Assembly: GCA_036732755.1 (NCBI GenBank)
Contig: DAINBU010000032.1
Coordinates: forward strand, 1 to 43,326
DNA length: 43,326 bases
Origin: DASRRB01 sp036732755
GTDB taxonomy: Bacteria > Planctomycetota > B15-G4 > SIAN01
Direction: 5' to 3'
Shown here: piece by piece, positions 9,801 to 18,400 of the stretch
How positions within the stretch are numbered: position 1 is the first letter of the stretch
Layout: each line of letters opens with the position of its first letter
The notes under the pieces: model-generated
What the model was told of the DNA's origin: nothing
Database searches by the model: none
Seen by the model: only the letters and a program-made list of their open reading frames with translations
Position numbers and translations under genes: made by a program

Positions 9801-10421
9801 GCCGTGGAGATCGGTGCCGACCAGCATCGTGCCGGAGGTCTCCATCGTCACCTGGACCATGAGCGTCGGCGTGCGGCCGGCCTGCGCGCACGCCTCGAGC
9901 ACGCCCGCCAGCGCCGCCTTCGTCTGCAGGATGTCCTGGCACGTCTCGATCAGGAGCGCGTCGACGCCGCCGTCGAGGAGCCCGAGCATCTGCTCGCGGT
10001 AGCTCTTCTCCAGCAGCGCGAAGGTCGTGTGGCCGAGCGACGGCAGCCGCGTGCCGGGCCCGATCGAGCCGACGACGTAGCGCGGCCGCTCCTTCGTCTC
10101 GAACTCCGCGGCGACCTTGCGCGCCAGCTCCGTCGCGAGCCGGTTGATCTCGCGCGTGCGCTTCTCCAGCCCGAACTCGGCCAGCACGATCTCGTTCGCG
10201 CCGAAGGTGTTGGTCTCGACCGCGTCGCAGCCGGCCGCGAAGAAGGAGCGGTGGATCTCGGCGACCACGTCGGGGCGGGTCAGGTTCACCGCCTCGCTGC
10301 AGTTCTCGAGGTCGAGGTAGTCGGAGAGCGGGAGCTTGCGGGCCATCAGCGCGGTGCCCATGCCGCCGTCGAAGACGACGACGCGGCGGCGCGCCAGCTC
10401 GTGCAGCGGGGGACGGTTCAT
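6837..10421 (-). CDS. metH: Cobalamin-dependent methionine synthase, interrupted by an assembly gap
   Basis: MetH transfers the methyl group of methyltetrahydrofolate through cobalamin to homocysteine. About 1194 residues are present, close to the usual 1200-1250. In order: a homocysteine domain with zinc cysteines in GLNCATGPQEM and VGGCCGTTPEHL; a pterin domain beginning GERTNANGSKQF with SIDSTEYPVI; a B12 cap and binding domain with the axial-ligand motif GDVHDIGKN; and an activation domain ending GYPACPDLSQQATL, LTEESQLEPEQSTSA and VVHHPQAKYF. Ten N bases lie between the homocysteine and pterin domains, and the frame agrees on both sides. The start ATG overlaps the stop of the upstream ArsR-methyltransferase gene as ATGA, so the two are probably co-translated and co-regulated. 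A poly-Ala stretch near residue 890 links the B12 and activation domains. Confidence 0.95.
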   Translation of the reverse strand: MNRPPLHELARRRVVVFDGGMGTALMARKLPLSDYLDLENCSEAVNLTRPDVVAEIHRSFFAAGCDAVETNTFGANEIVLAEFGLEKRTREINRLATELARKVAAEFETKERPRYVVGSIGPGTRLPSLGHTTFALLEKSYREQMLGLLDGGVDALLIETCQDILQTKAALAGVLEACAQAGRTPTLMVQVTMETSGTMLVGTDLHGALTALEPYPLDVVGLNCATGPQEMSEHVAFLGKNAPWLVSCQPNAGLPQMVDGQPHYPLKPRDLAEWQRRFVAEDGVRIVGGCCGTTPEHLKAVVDACAALEPAARNVSWTPSLSSXXXXGVITSSLYGAVSIKQETSFLIVGERTNANGSKQFKKLLEKGDLDGMVAMGKAQVEEGAHVVDLCTAYVGRDEVADMTAAVRRFSTQVNAPLSIDSTEYPVIADALALAGGRCLVNSVHMEDGEERMSKVLPLVKKFGAAVVALTIDEKGMAKDAAEKVAVAERIVSLAGSKWGVRPQDILIDPLTFTICTGNEDDRKLAIATLDAIEQIKQRLPHCFTLLGLSNVSFGLKPAARHVLNSVFLHHARLRGLDAAIVHAAKIRPLFQIDEKQRQVAEDLILDRRRPGYDPLHELIGLFENVEEEKTARKPAATVEERLKERIIRGERPGIDLDLQTALASHPPLTIINDILLDGMKVVGELFASGEMQLPFVLQSAETMKAAVAFLEPHMEKLAGDSKGRIILATVRGDVHDIGKNLVDIILSNNGYTVVNLGIKQPLSSMLDAAREHRAHAIGMSGLLVKSTVVMKENLEEMNRLGIQLPVILGGAALTRHYVEHDLRAIYKGPLWYARDAFEGLSISADVCDPARREAIAGAKARAAEVAVLAATAAASAAAAASAATKSIATSDRAKEATIAPSDAPRVFSIRERPVPVDERRDAHTELLEHAVPDVPFTGTRVVEGIALQAILPFLNERLLFQFQWGFKRGTRSEAEWNAEIDAHARPALRDLLKRCTEEQILEPKAVYGFFPCNRDGDAVVIFDPTGTHEIERVPFPRQSKGARRCIADFFRPIDSGERDVIGLQLVTVGQRASDIARTWFRANHYRDYLFLHGLSVEMAEALAEYVHRQIRSDLGIVGDDAREMGKLLHQGYRGSRYSFGYPACPDLSQQATLNRLLGAERIGVTLTEESQLEPEQSTSALVVHHPQAKYFSV
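9442..9451. other. Assembly gap (10 N) inside metH
   Basis: Ten N bases join two contigs. The same eight bases, GGCTCGAG, occur on both sides (9421-9428 and 9452-9459). If the contigs overlapped there, the protein would read TPSLSSLYGAVSIKQ, close to the usual MetH linker, with no missing sequence. The gap is therefore likely to be artificial. Confidence 0.9.
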
Positions 10422-11419
10422 GCAGTCCTCTTCTTCGCCTTCGTCGCGCGCGGCGCGCGGGCCCGCGCGGCTTTGGTCGCGACCGCGAGCAGCGTCTGGA
10501 AGTACGGCGGCTGGCGTTCGCGCGCGACCACGCTGCAGTCGGCGCCCTCGAAGCCGGCCTCCCCGAGCCAGGCGACCAGCTCACGCGCATGGAAGCCGGG
10601 CCAGCGGTCCTGGAACTTCTCGCGCGTCCAGCGCTCGCGGTGCTTCAGCAGGTCGAGCAGGAGGAGGCGGCCCCCTGGTGCCAGGACGCGGTGCGCCTCG
10701 GCGAGCGCGCGCGCCGGCTGCTCGGCGTGGTGGAGCGCCTGCGAGAGGACGACGACGTCGACCTCTCCGGCCGCGAGCGGGAGCGACTCGATGTTCCCGA
10801 GGCGCAGCTCGAGGTTCTTCACGCCGGCGCGCTCCGCCTTCGCGCGCACGCGGTCGAGCATCGGCTGGCTGTAGTCGACGCCGATCACCTTCTCGCTCGC
10901 GTCGCACAGGAGCAGCGTCAGCTCGCCGCTGCCGATCCCGAGGTCGGCGATGCGCGCGCGCGGCAGGAGGCGCAGCAGCGCCTTCGCGAGCCCCTCCCAG
11001 GTGCGGCCCGGCAGGTACTCGTGCTCGATCGCCTCCGCGATGCGGTCGAAGTACTCCTGCGCCTCCTGCTGCCGCGCGCGCAGCACGTCGCGCAGCGCCG
11101 CGAGGTCGGCCTTCGCCTCGGCGCTCTCCTCGATCGAGGCGGCGAGCTCGGCGTAGGCCTGCGCGGCGGGGGCGGTCCCGTTCGCGCCCGCGCCGTCGGT
11201 GCGGGAGTAGAAGCTCTTCGTCCCGTCCTTGCGGTCGACGATGAGACCGGCGTCGCGCAGCTGCGCGAGGTGCTGCGACACGCTCGACTGCCCGGTCGCG
11301 AGGATGCGCGTCAGCTCGGCGACGGTGAGCTCCGTCTGCGTGAGCAGGTGGAGGATGCGCAGCCGGGTCGGGTCGGCGAGCGCCTTCAGGGCCTTGCTGG
11401 CGGCGGCCAGGGTGGACAT
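10418..11419 (-). CDS. sahR: ArsR-family regulator fused to a SAM methyltransferase-like domain (SahR-like)
   Basis: This 333-residue protein has an ArsR winged helix at residues about 1-85 (ALADPTRLRILHLL, then SSVSQHLAQLRDAGLI as the recognition helix) and a class I methyltransferase fold at about 130-320 (ADLGIGSGELTLLL motif I; GVDYSQPMLDRV). SahR, described in Proteobacteria, has this build: the methylase-like domain senses S-adenosylhomocysteine and the protein represses SAM-cycle genes. Here the gene lies directly before metH with an ATGA overlap, which fits that role. No cysteine metal-sensing site is seen. I chose ATG 11419; an ATG at 11458 would place the palindrome at 11423-11444 inside the gene. 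The assignment as SahR rests on architecture and context, and the domain could still be catalytic. Confidence 0.8.
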   Translation of the reverse strand: MSTLAAASKALKALADPTRLRILHLLTQTELTVAELTRILATGQSSVSQHLAQLRDAGLIVDRKDGTKSFYSRTDGAGANGTAPAAQAYAELAASIEESAEAKADLAALRDVLRARQQEAQEYFDRIAEAIEHEYLPGRTWEGLAKALLRLLPRARIADLGIGSGELTLLLCDASEKVIGVDYSQPMLDRVRAKAERAGVKNLELRLGNIESLPLAAGEVDVVVLSQALHHAEQPARALAEAHRVLAPGGRLLLLDLLKHRERWTREKFQDRWPGFHARELVAWLGEAGFEGADCSVVARERQPPYFQTLLAVATKAARARAPRATKAKKRTA

Positions 11420-11422
11420 CGT

Positions 11423-11444
11423 TCCATCGTGATTAAACGATGGA
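11423..11444 (-). promoter_or_regulatory. Candidate operator of the SahR-like regulator
   Basis: A perfect inverted repeat has arms TCCATCGT and ACGATGGA separated by six AT-rich bases (GATTAA on the plus strand). It ends four bases before the regulator's ATG. ArsR-family proteins bind such palindromes as dimers, so autoregulation of the regulator-metH operon is likely. No second copy was found in the window. Confidence 0.5.
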
Positions 11445-11489
11445 TGATCGTCCAGCAAGGGCGGCCCCGGGGAAAGCCCGGGAAAAGAG

Positions 11490-11528
11490 CCGGCCCCGAC
11501 CCGCCCGGCGGGGGCGGATCGGAGCCGG
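11490..11528 (-). terminator. Terminator-like hairpin after the anti-sigma/VWA gene
   Basis: A 17-base stem (11490-11506 with 11512-11528, two mismatches, five-base loop) is followed on the minus strand by CTCTTTTCCC. It lies 32 bases after the stop of the VWA gene and before the regulator-metH operon, so it should separate the two. Confidence 0.6.
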
Positions 11529-11560
11529 GAAACCGGCCGGGCAGCGATCGGGTCTTCGGG

Positions 11561-14500
11561 TCAGGAGCGGCGCAGCGCCCGGTCGAGCGCGTCGCGCAGT
11601 GCCTGCTCGAGGCGGCGGTTCTGCTCTTCGAGCAAGCGCAGCTGCTCGTCAGTCGCGCCGTCGCGCAGCTCCTCGCGCCAGCAGTGGAAGCGCTTCACCT
11701 CGTCGCAGGCGCGCGCGAGCCCGCTGCGCACGGGGATCAGGTCGGGCAGCCGCGCCGCCTGCTTCACGAGCGCGACGAACTCGGGCACGTCGGGGTCGCC
11801 CTGGAGCTCGTCGACGAGCGGCTCGGCGAGCCGCTCGACCGCGCCGAGCGAGCCGTCGCGGGCGTGGACGCTCTGGCGCAGGATCTCGGCGAACTCGGCG
11901 ACGCAGGCCGACAGCCGGAAGCGCGGGGTCGACTGCTGGAGCGTCGGGCGCAGGTCGGCGACGGCGACGCGCCGCTCCTGCTCGCGCACGGCGCCGGCGT
12001 CGGGGTCTTCGTAGCGGACGCGCACTGCCGCGAGCGGGACATGGGTGTCGCGCGCGACGGAGTCACGCGCGAGCGCGTCGCGCGCGAGCTCGACCTCGTA
12101 GAGCGCGACGACTTCCTGGCCCGCGCCGACTTCTCCCGCGTCGACCCTGTCGTTGCGGAAGTCGCGGTGGGCGAGCGCGCGATTCTCGTAACCGAGCTGG
12201 CGGAAGCGGCGGACGCCGGCCGGGTCGAACTCGACCTGGATCTTGGCGTTGCGCGCGACCGTGAGCAGCGTGCCGGTCAGCCGCTCGACGAAGAGCTTCT
12301 TCGCCTCTTCAATACGGTCGATATAGGCGCAGAAGCCGTCGCCCTCGTCGGCGAGCTGCTCCATGAGCGCGTCGTTGTGGTTGCCCATGCCGACGCCGAT
12401 GCAGTTCAGGTAGACGTACTTCGACTTGCACTCGGCGATGCGGGCGGAGAGCCACTTCGGGTCGGTCACGCCGGTGTTGGCGACGCCGTCGGAGCAGAGG
12501 ACGACGCGGTTCTCCGCGTTCGGCCGCAGCTGCGAGAGGGCCATCTCGTACCCCAGCCGCAGCCCCTGGTCGACGTTGGTCGAGCCCTCGGGCCGCAGCC
12601 GGTCGAGCGCGGCGAAGATGCGGTCGCGCTGCGTCGCGTCGACGGGATCGAGGACGCGGTGGCCGGTCGACTCGAAGCTCACGATGCCGACCGTGTCGCG
12701 CTCGGTGAGCTGGTCGAGCAGCAGGTGGAGCCCCTTCTTCACCAGCTCGAGGCGGCCATCCTGTTCCATCGAGCCCGAGACGTCGATCACGAAGGTCAGC
12801 GCGATCGGCTTGCGCTGCGACTTCGGGATCTCGCGCGCCTTCAGTCCGACCTGCAGCAGGTAGTGGCCGTCGTCGCCGAACGGGCTCGGCGCGATCTCCA
12901 TGTGGATCGCGAAGACGTCGCGCGCGGCGGGCGCGGCGAAGCCGCCGGCGGGGGGCCGGTCGTCATCGCGGACGCGGCCGGCGTTGGCGAGGCCGTCGGC
13001 GTCGGGCGGCGCGAGGTCGTGGCGGAACGCGTTCACGAACTCTTCCGTACGCACGGCCGCCTTCGGAGGCAGCGTGCCGCGCGAGAGGTAGGCGCGGGCG
13101 AGCGAGTAGCTCGCGGTGTCGACGTCCATCCCGAAGGTGCTCTTGGCGTCGATGCGCGTCGGGATGAAGGAGTGGTCGCCGAAGTAGCGGAAGAACATGT
13201 CGCGCGGCGGCTCGCTCTGCCGGCGCGAGAGCCGGTCGAGGAACTCGCGGACCACGACGTCGCGATCGGCCTCGAGCCCCGGCCGCGGCGGCTGCCCCGG
13301 CGCGGTCCCGAGCTTCGCGACGATCAGCGCCTGCACCCGCATCAGCTGCGCAGGGCTGAGCGACGCGGCGAGGAAGCGGCCGAGCTGGGCGGGCGTGAGT
13401 GCGGGTGCGGTGGACGTCGCGAATCCGTCGAGGGAGTAGGACGTCTGTCCGTTCGCGTCATCGCCCCCTTCGGCGACGTACCCAAGCTTCTTCAGAATCG
13501 TTCGCGACTCGTCGTCGAGGTCGACATGTTCGGGCAGCCTTTCGAATCCGGAGAGCATCTCCTCGACTCCGGCATCGATTCCTTCGGACGACGCTTCGTC
13601 TTCCTGCAGGTATCCGATGGTCGGATTCGCGACGAATTCGTCCTTGGCTTCCGGCGCTGTTTCGGCCGGCTTCGGCTGACGGGACAAGCCCAGCCCGTGG
13701 TGGCCGTCGGCCTTCGCGGAGTCGGCAGGCGCACCTGCCTGCGCCGTCGGCAGCGGGTCCGGTTGGGGCTTCGGCTGCGAGTCCAGTCCACGATGTCCCG
13801 CAGTAGAAGTGTCGAGGGAACTGCGATCGCCAGGCGGCGGCGTTGCGGGCCCGGCCGTCTGGGGGCCGGCCGGAGCGCCGGCGAGGCGCTTGCCGATGTC
13901 GCCGGAAGGAGCGGAAGGGTTCGTGCTGGTGGGGCCGCGCTCGGTCCCGCCGTCGCCCGCGCGGCTCCTGACTTTCGATTCTCCTCGGGCGGCACCTTCG
14001 CCACTCGCGACCAAGATCTCGCCGCTCTTTGACTCTTCCCGCTTGAGCTGCTCGATGCGGTCGAGGTCGATGCGAAGGTTGGTCAACGACGGCGCCGATC
14101 CCGCCGGCGCCGCCGCCGCAGGCGCAGGTTTGGACGCGGCCACGTCCGCGGCCTTACCGGCAGCGGGGCGCGGCTCGAAGCGGGACGCGTCCGGTTCTCC
14201 GCGAGCGACGCTCGTCGCCTCACTCGTCAAGGCGAAGCGGCGGTCGCTCCCCGTGTCGGTCGTCTGCATCGCGTACCACGCCGCGCCCGCGACTGCGACG
14301 ACCATCGCCGCAACCGCCGCACGCCGCCACGCGATCACCTGCCCGCGTTTCGGAGCGGTCGCCTGCGCGTGCGCCAGCAGGTTGGCCTGGCGCGCCGCCG
14401 AAAGCTGCGGCGCCGTCTCTCCCGCGGCGCCCGCGCCCTCCTGCTTCAGCAGTTCGAGCGAACGCACGAGAGCGTCGCGCTCGCCGCGGCACGACGCGCA

Positions 14501-14623
14501 GTCGACCAGGTGGCGCTCGAGCGCGTCGCGCCGCTCGCCGTCGAGCTCGCCGAAGACGAAGAGGGAGAGCTTCTCGGCGAAGGAGTCGCAGCCGAAGCTG
14601 CCGTGGGGATTCGTGGAGTTCAT
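11561..14623 (-). CDS. Membrane protein joining a zinc-finger anti-sigma domain to a YfbK-type VWA domain
   Basis: The protein has 1020 residues. Residues about 12-60 form a zinc-binding anti-sigma domain with HLVDCASC (HxxxCxxC; His38, Cys42, Cys45). A single membrane segment follows at about 101-119 (AAVAAMVVAVAGAAWYAM), then a long Pro/Ala/Gly-rich linker. The outer part carries the YfbK N-terminal signature (STFGMDVDTASYSLARAYL, then EEFVNAF), a VWA domain with MIDAS motif DVSGSM and CSDGVANTG, and a C-terminal region like DUF3520. The start at ATG 14623 has GAGGAG six bases upstream; a GTG at 14641 is less likely. It lies 14 bases after the ECF sigma gene, the usual sigma/anti-sigma order. 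I infer that metal-dependent ligand binding by the VWA part controls release of that sigma factor. Confidence 0.85.
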   Translation of the reverse strand: MNSTNPHGSFGCDSFAEKLSLFVFGELDGERRDALERHLVDCASCRGERDALVRSLELLKQEGAGAAGETAPQLSAARQANLLAHAQATAPKRGQVIAWRRAAVAAMVVAVAGAAWYAMQTTDTGSDRRFALTSEATSVARGEPDASRFEPRPAAGKAADVAASKPAPAAAAPAGSAPSLTNLRIDLDRIEQLKREESKSGEILVASGEGAARGESKVRSRAGDGGTERGPTSTNPSAPSGDIGKRLAGAPAGPQTAGPATPPPGDRSSLDTSTAGHRGLDSQPKPQPDPLPTAQAGAPADSAKADGHHGLGLSRQPKPAETAPEAKDEFVANPTIGYLQEDEASSEGIDAGVEEMLSGFERLPEHVDLDDESRTILKKLGYVAEGGDDANGQTSYSLDGFATSTAPALTPAQLGRFLAASLSPAQLMRVQALIVAKLGTAPGQPPRPGLEADRDVVVREFLDRLSRRQSEPPRDMFFRYFGDHSFIPTRIDAKSTFGMDVDTASYSLARAYLSRGTLPPKAAVRTEEFVNAFRHDLAPPDADGLANAGRVRDDDRPPAGGFAAPAARDVFAIHMEIAPSPFGDDGHYLLQVGLKAREIPKSQRKPIALTFVIDVSGSMEQDGRLELVKKGLHLLLDQLTERDTVGIVSFESTGHRVLDPVDATQRDRIFAALDRLRPEGSTNVDQGLRLGYEMALSQLRPNAENRVVLCSDGVANTGVTDPKWLSARIAECKSKYVYLNCIGVGMGNHNDALMEQLADEGDGFCAYIDRIEEAKKLFVERLTGTLLTVARNAKIQVEFDPAGVRRFRQLGYENRALAHRDFRNDRVDAGEVGAGQEVVALYEVELARDALARDSVARDTHVPLAAVRVRYEDPDAGAVREQERRVAVADLRPTLQQSTPRFRLSACVAEFAEILRQSVHARDGSLGAVERLAEPLVDELQGDPDVPEFVALVKQAARLPDLIPVRSGLARACDEVKRFHCWREELRDGATDEQLRLLEEQNRRLEQALRDALDRALRRS

Positions 14624-14637
14624 GGTTCGCTCCTCGG

Positions 14638-15225
14638 TCACGCGAGACCGGCGGCGCGCAGGCCGTCGGCGAGCCGTCGCAGCGCGCGGTGCGCGGTCGT
14701 GAAGACCTCGTGGAGGGTCACGCCCTGCAGCGCCTGGATCTCGCGGAAGCTCTTCCCTTCGAACACCTTGAGCACGAGGATCTCGCGCTCGCGCTCGGGC
14801 AGCTGGTCGAGGAGCTGGCGCACCTTGCCGCGCTCCTCTTCCACCTCGAACGCGACCGGGCCGGGCACCTCGAGGTCGGGGACGGCCACCCGCTGATGGC
14901 GCTGATGCATGCGGACCTCCTTGCGCTGCACGTCGGCACAGAGGTTCCGGCAGACCCGGAAGAGCCAGGGCGCGAGCGCCTGCGTCGTCTTGAACGACGC
15001 GTGCTGCAGGAGGCTCTCCGCCTCGCGCAGCAGGCGCAGGAAGGTCTCCTGCACCGCGTCCTCGGCCGCGTCTCCCGGTCCGAGCAGGTGGCCCGCGTAG
15101 CGCAGCAGCGCCGCTTGATGGCGCTGCAGCAGGACCGTGAACGCCGTCGCGTCACCGCGCACGAAGCGTCGCAGGTCGTCGCCGTCGCTCGGCGTCGCCA
15201 ACACGTGGCTCCCGTCGTCCCGCAT
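14638..15225 (-). CDS. ECF-type RNA polymerase sigma factor
   Basis: This 195-residue sigma-70 family protein has region 2 at about residues 20-95 (AFTVLLQRHQAALLRYAG, AAEDAVQETFLRLL) and region 4 at about 125-185 (LLDQLPEREREILVLKVFEG, then SFREIQALQGV as the helix-turn-helix). There is no region 3, as is typical for ECF factors. ATG 15225 is chosen; upstream in-frame starts are TTG-type and add only a basic Ala/Arg stretch. It is followed by the zinc-finger anti-sigma/VWA gene, its probable membrane-bound inhibitor. The target promoters are not known. Confidence 0.85.
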   Translation of the reverse strand: MRDDGSHVLATPSDGDDLRRFVRGDATAFTVLLQRHQAALLRYAGHLLGPGDAAEDAVQETFLRLLREAESLLQHASFKTTQALAPWLFRVCRNLCADVQRKEVRMHQRHQRVAVPDLEVPGPVAFEVEEERGKVRQLLDQLPEREREILVLKVFEGKSFREIQALQGVTLHEVFTTAHRALRRLADGLRAAGLA

Positions 15226-15492
15226 CCGAATCTGCCGGCGTCGCCTCGCCCCGGCGGCTCCTGCCGCCGTTCGTCGCGACGGCAAGAGAACGGCACGACC
15301 GGTCCGCTGTTCGGGGATTCTTGCGGAGAACGCGGAAGGACGGACGCGATTCCGCGAGCGATGCCGAAGCGCGGCTCCCCGGGGAGGGCCGTGGTGGGAC
15401 TACATCAATATGGGGCGTCGGACGGGGGGCGTGGCGGCCGGCGTCGGGGGCGGCGCGAGTGAGCCCGGTCGAGCGCCGCGGACGCCGCCGCC

Positions 15493-18400
15493 TCAGTGCT
15501 TCGGCGCGATCGAGACGTCGGACACCTGATCGGCGAGGACGGCCGCCTCGATGCGGTAGTAGCGGCCCGGCTCGGGCTGCTCGGGGATCGGCGCGGGCCG
15601 ATCGGGAAACCTCCCGGCGGTGAGGTCGTTGCCTCTCCAGAAGTGAACGACGACGCGCGTCGCCGGCAGGTGGGGAAGGGTGTCGTTCTCGCAGGAGACG
15701 ACCGACGCTCCGTACATGAGCCACTGGGGATACGAGGCGGCCGACTTTTCATCAGGATGCACCTCGACGGCGAAGCACCAAGGCGACGGACTGGTCCGCG
15801 CTTCGTCGGGCACGTCGCGCAGTCGGAGCGCTCCTTCACGCAACAGGACGACGCTCCCCGGCTTGTTGACGGTGCGATGCCACTGACAGGGCGCGAAGCC
15901 GGGCGCCCGAAAGACGCCGCGATCAGTGTTTCCCGGCAGGTCGATGATCCCTCCCTCGTCGGCGTGCAGCGTCGTGCGCGTCGAGAGGACCCTCCCACTC
16001 GGATGGAGCAGGTCGGCGTGCTCGTCGAATTCGGCGTCGCCGAGCGGCGCGCCGGTCGCATCGCTCACCCGCGTCTCGACCGACGCGAGCGGCTCCAGCT
16101 TCAGGAGGCCGAGGTCGGTCGTCCGATCGGGCGCGACGTCGACGGCCCGCCGGAATCGGCGGATCGCCGGACCCTCGATCGAGAGCATGTCGTAGTGCCC
16201 TTCGGTCAGCGGTCCGAGCGCGAGCGTCGCCCCTTCCACGGACCAAGGCACTTCGAGCATCCTGCGCATGCTCTGGCCGGTGCTCGAAGGGATCAACGCA
16301 TCGACCTGCAATCCGACGAGATCGGCGGCGTGGATCGAGTCAGGGAGCGTCGCCGTGAGTCGTCCGAAGCGCGGCCGCTTCAATCGGAGCGTGAGGAGCG
16401 GGCCGCCGGACACGGCTTCGACGACCTCACTGTCGACGCAGGTGGCGCCCTCCGCCGTGCGCTGGGTGTAGCGGGCGTAGACGCCCCGCGTGCCGGCGGC
16501 CGGACCCGCGAAGTCGGCCGTCGCGGACTTGTCGAGCCGCAGGCCGTCGTCGCTCGTCGGCGGCGAAAAGATCAGTGCGTCGGGCTCCGGCGTGCCGTCG
16601 TCCCATTCGACGCGGACGCGGATGCGCCCCGGCGCGGCGTGGCGGCGCGACAGCGTGAAGAGGACGTCGTCGCGCTCTTCTCCTTCTGCGAGCGCGATCG
16701 GGATCTCGACCACTTCGGCCGCCGAACGGGGGTCGGTGCCGATACCGACGCGGTTCGTCGAAGGCTGGATCGAGTCGAGGACGAAGCGGCCGTCGTCGTC
16801 GGTGACGGCCGTCGCGAGCAGCAGCATCCAGAAGTCACCGTCCCAGCGGCGCTGCGTCGCCGCCGGAATCGCCCGCACCCACGCGCCGCCGATCGGACGG
16901 CCCTCCTCGTCGACGACGCGTCCACGGATTCGTGCGAAGCGGGGAATCTGGAGGACGACGTCGGTGCGCCGCTCCGCGGGCTCGAGCCCGGGCTCGATCG
17001 TCTGCGGCGTGTACCCGTGTTCGCCGACGAGCGCGAGCTTGAGCGGCAGGCCGGCGAGGGCGCCGGCCAATTCGAAGCGGCCGTCAACCGCGGTGTACGA
17101 CTTCGCGAGCAGTCCGCTGGGCCGGGCGGTGGAGGTCACATTGAGCTCGCAGCCGGCGAGGGGATGTCCACTCGAGTCGACGACGCGTCCGAGGATCCGT
17201 TCGCACGGCGCAAGCGTCAGCTCGATCGGCGCGCCCTCGACGACGGGCAGCCAGGCCCTCCGGAGAAAGCTCGAGTCGCCGACGAAAAGCTGGCCAGGAT
17301 CGTCCGGGATGAATCCGAGCGTCTCCCGTTCTCCGATCGCGCCGACGAAGGAGAACGAACCGCGGTCGTCGCAGACGACGTGCGTGGAGGTCGCTGGTGA
17401 GCCGTGCGACATCGCCGTGAAGCGGACGCCCGCGATCGGAGCTCTGTCCCGGCCGAGGACGCGACCGTGGATCGCGATCGGTGCGCGCAGGCGGTCGACG
17501 ATGATCTCTGCCGTGGAGGGACCGTCGAGCGAGGCGGTGACGCGCTGCGTCGATGGACGGAGCTGCGCCGACGAGCATGTGGCGACCACCTCGTAGTCGC
17601 CGGGTGCGAGGTCGCGCAGATCGAGCGACGTCGTGCCAGCCGGCAGGTCGAGCTCCTGGCGGAATTCGTAGATGCTCTCCCCCCGCATGGAGACCGTTTC
17701 CCCGAACGGCGCGATGCGCAGATGGACCGGACCCTCGAGACCGTGGGAAAGGTCGACGCCCGGCGCCGCGTCGAGCCGCACGTGCAAGGTCGCAGGCACG
17801 TCGGGCGACAGCGTGAGACGCACCTCGCTCTCGTCGGCCGCCACGGCGCGCCCTCGCAGCGGCACGTGGCCCGCCGCGAAGACGGAAAGCAAGATGGGAT
17901 GGAGCGGGACGTCGGCGAGCGTAAAGCGTCCGTCGACGCCCGTGGTTGTGCTCGTCGCCGGCCAGCGGCGTTTGATGTCGTCGAACGACGCCACGACCTT
18001 CGCGCCGCTCACCATCGCGCCGCCGGCCTCGACGACGCTCCCATGTATCGGACGCGACCTCCAGAGGGTGAGCCGGAGATCGGTCACGTCGGGCGTGTTC
18101 ACGTCGATGTCGATCTGGCGCTGCGCCGCGACCGCGCCGGGCTTGCGAGCGCTCAGCCAGAAGAAACCGAACGGGACGCGCGCGATGTGGAACTCGCCGG
18201 CACCGTTCGTCCGGACGGCGAGTCGTGCCGTGTCGCCGTAGTAGTCGCGCAGCTCGACTTCGGCGTCCGCCAGCGGCTCGCGCTGCCCGTCGACGATCGT
18301 TCCGCTCACCGATCCCGTTGCCGTCGCCTCCGCGACGACCGTCGCGCCACCGTCGGTTGCGGCGGAAGTCGCGGCCGGAGTCTTCGACGGAGCCGTCTCG

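Noticed and set aside
7959..10874. Long plus-strand open frame of about 970 codons opposite metH
   Set aside because: It is the mirror of a clear metH gene, has Arg/Asp/Val/Leu-heavy composition and no motif, and crosses the N gap. It reflects high GC.
15375..15386. Perfect palindrome CTCCCCGGGGAG upstream of the ECF sigma gene
   Set aside because: Short, GC-only and without a partner or spacing that points to a regulator; such words are expected in this base composition.
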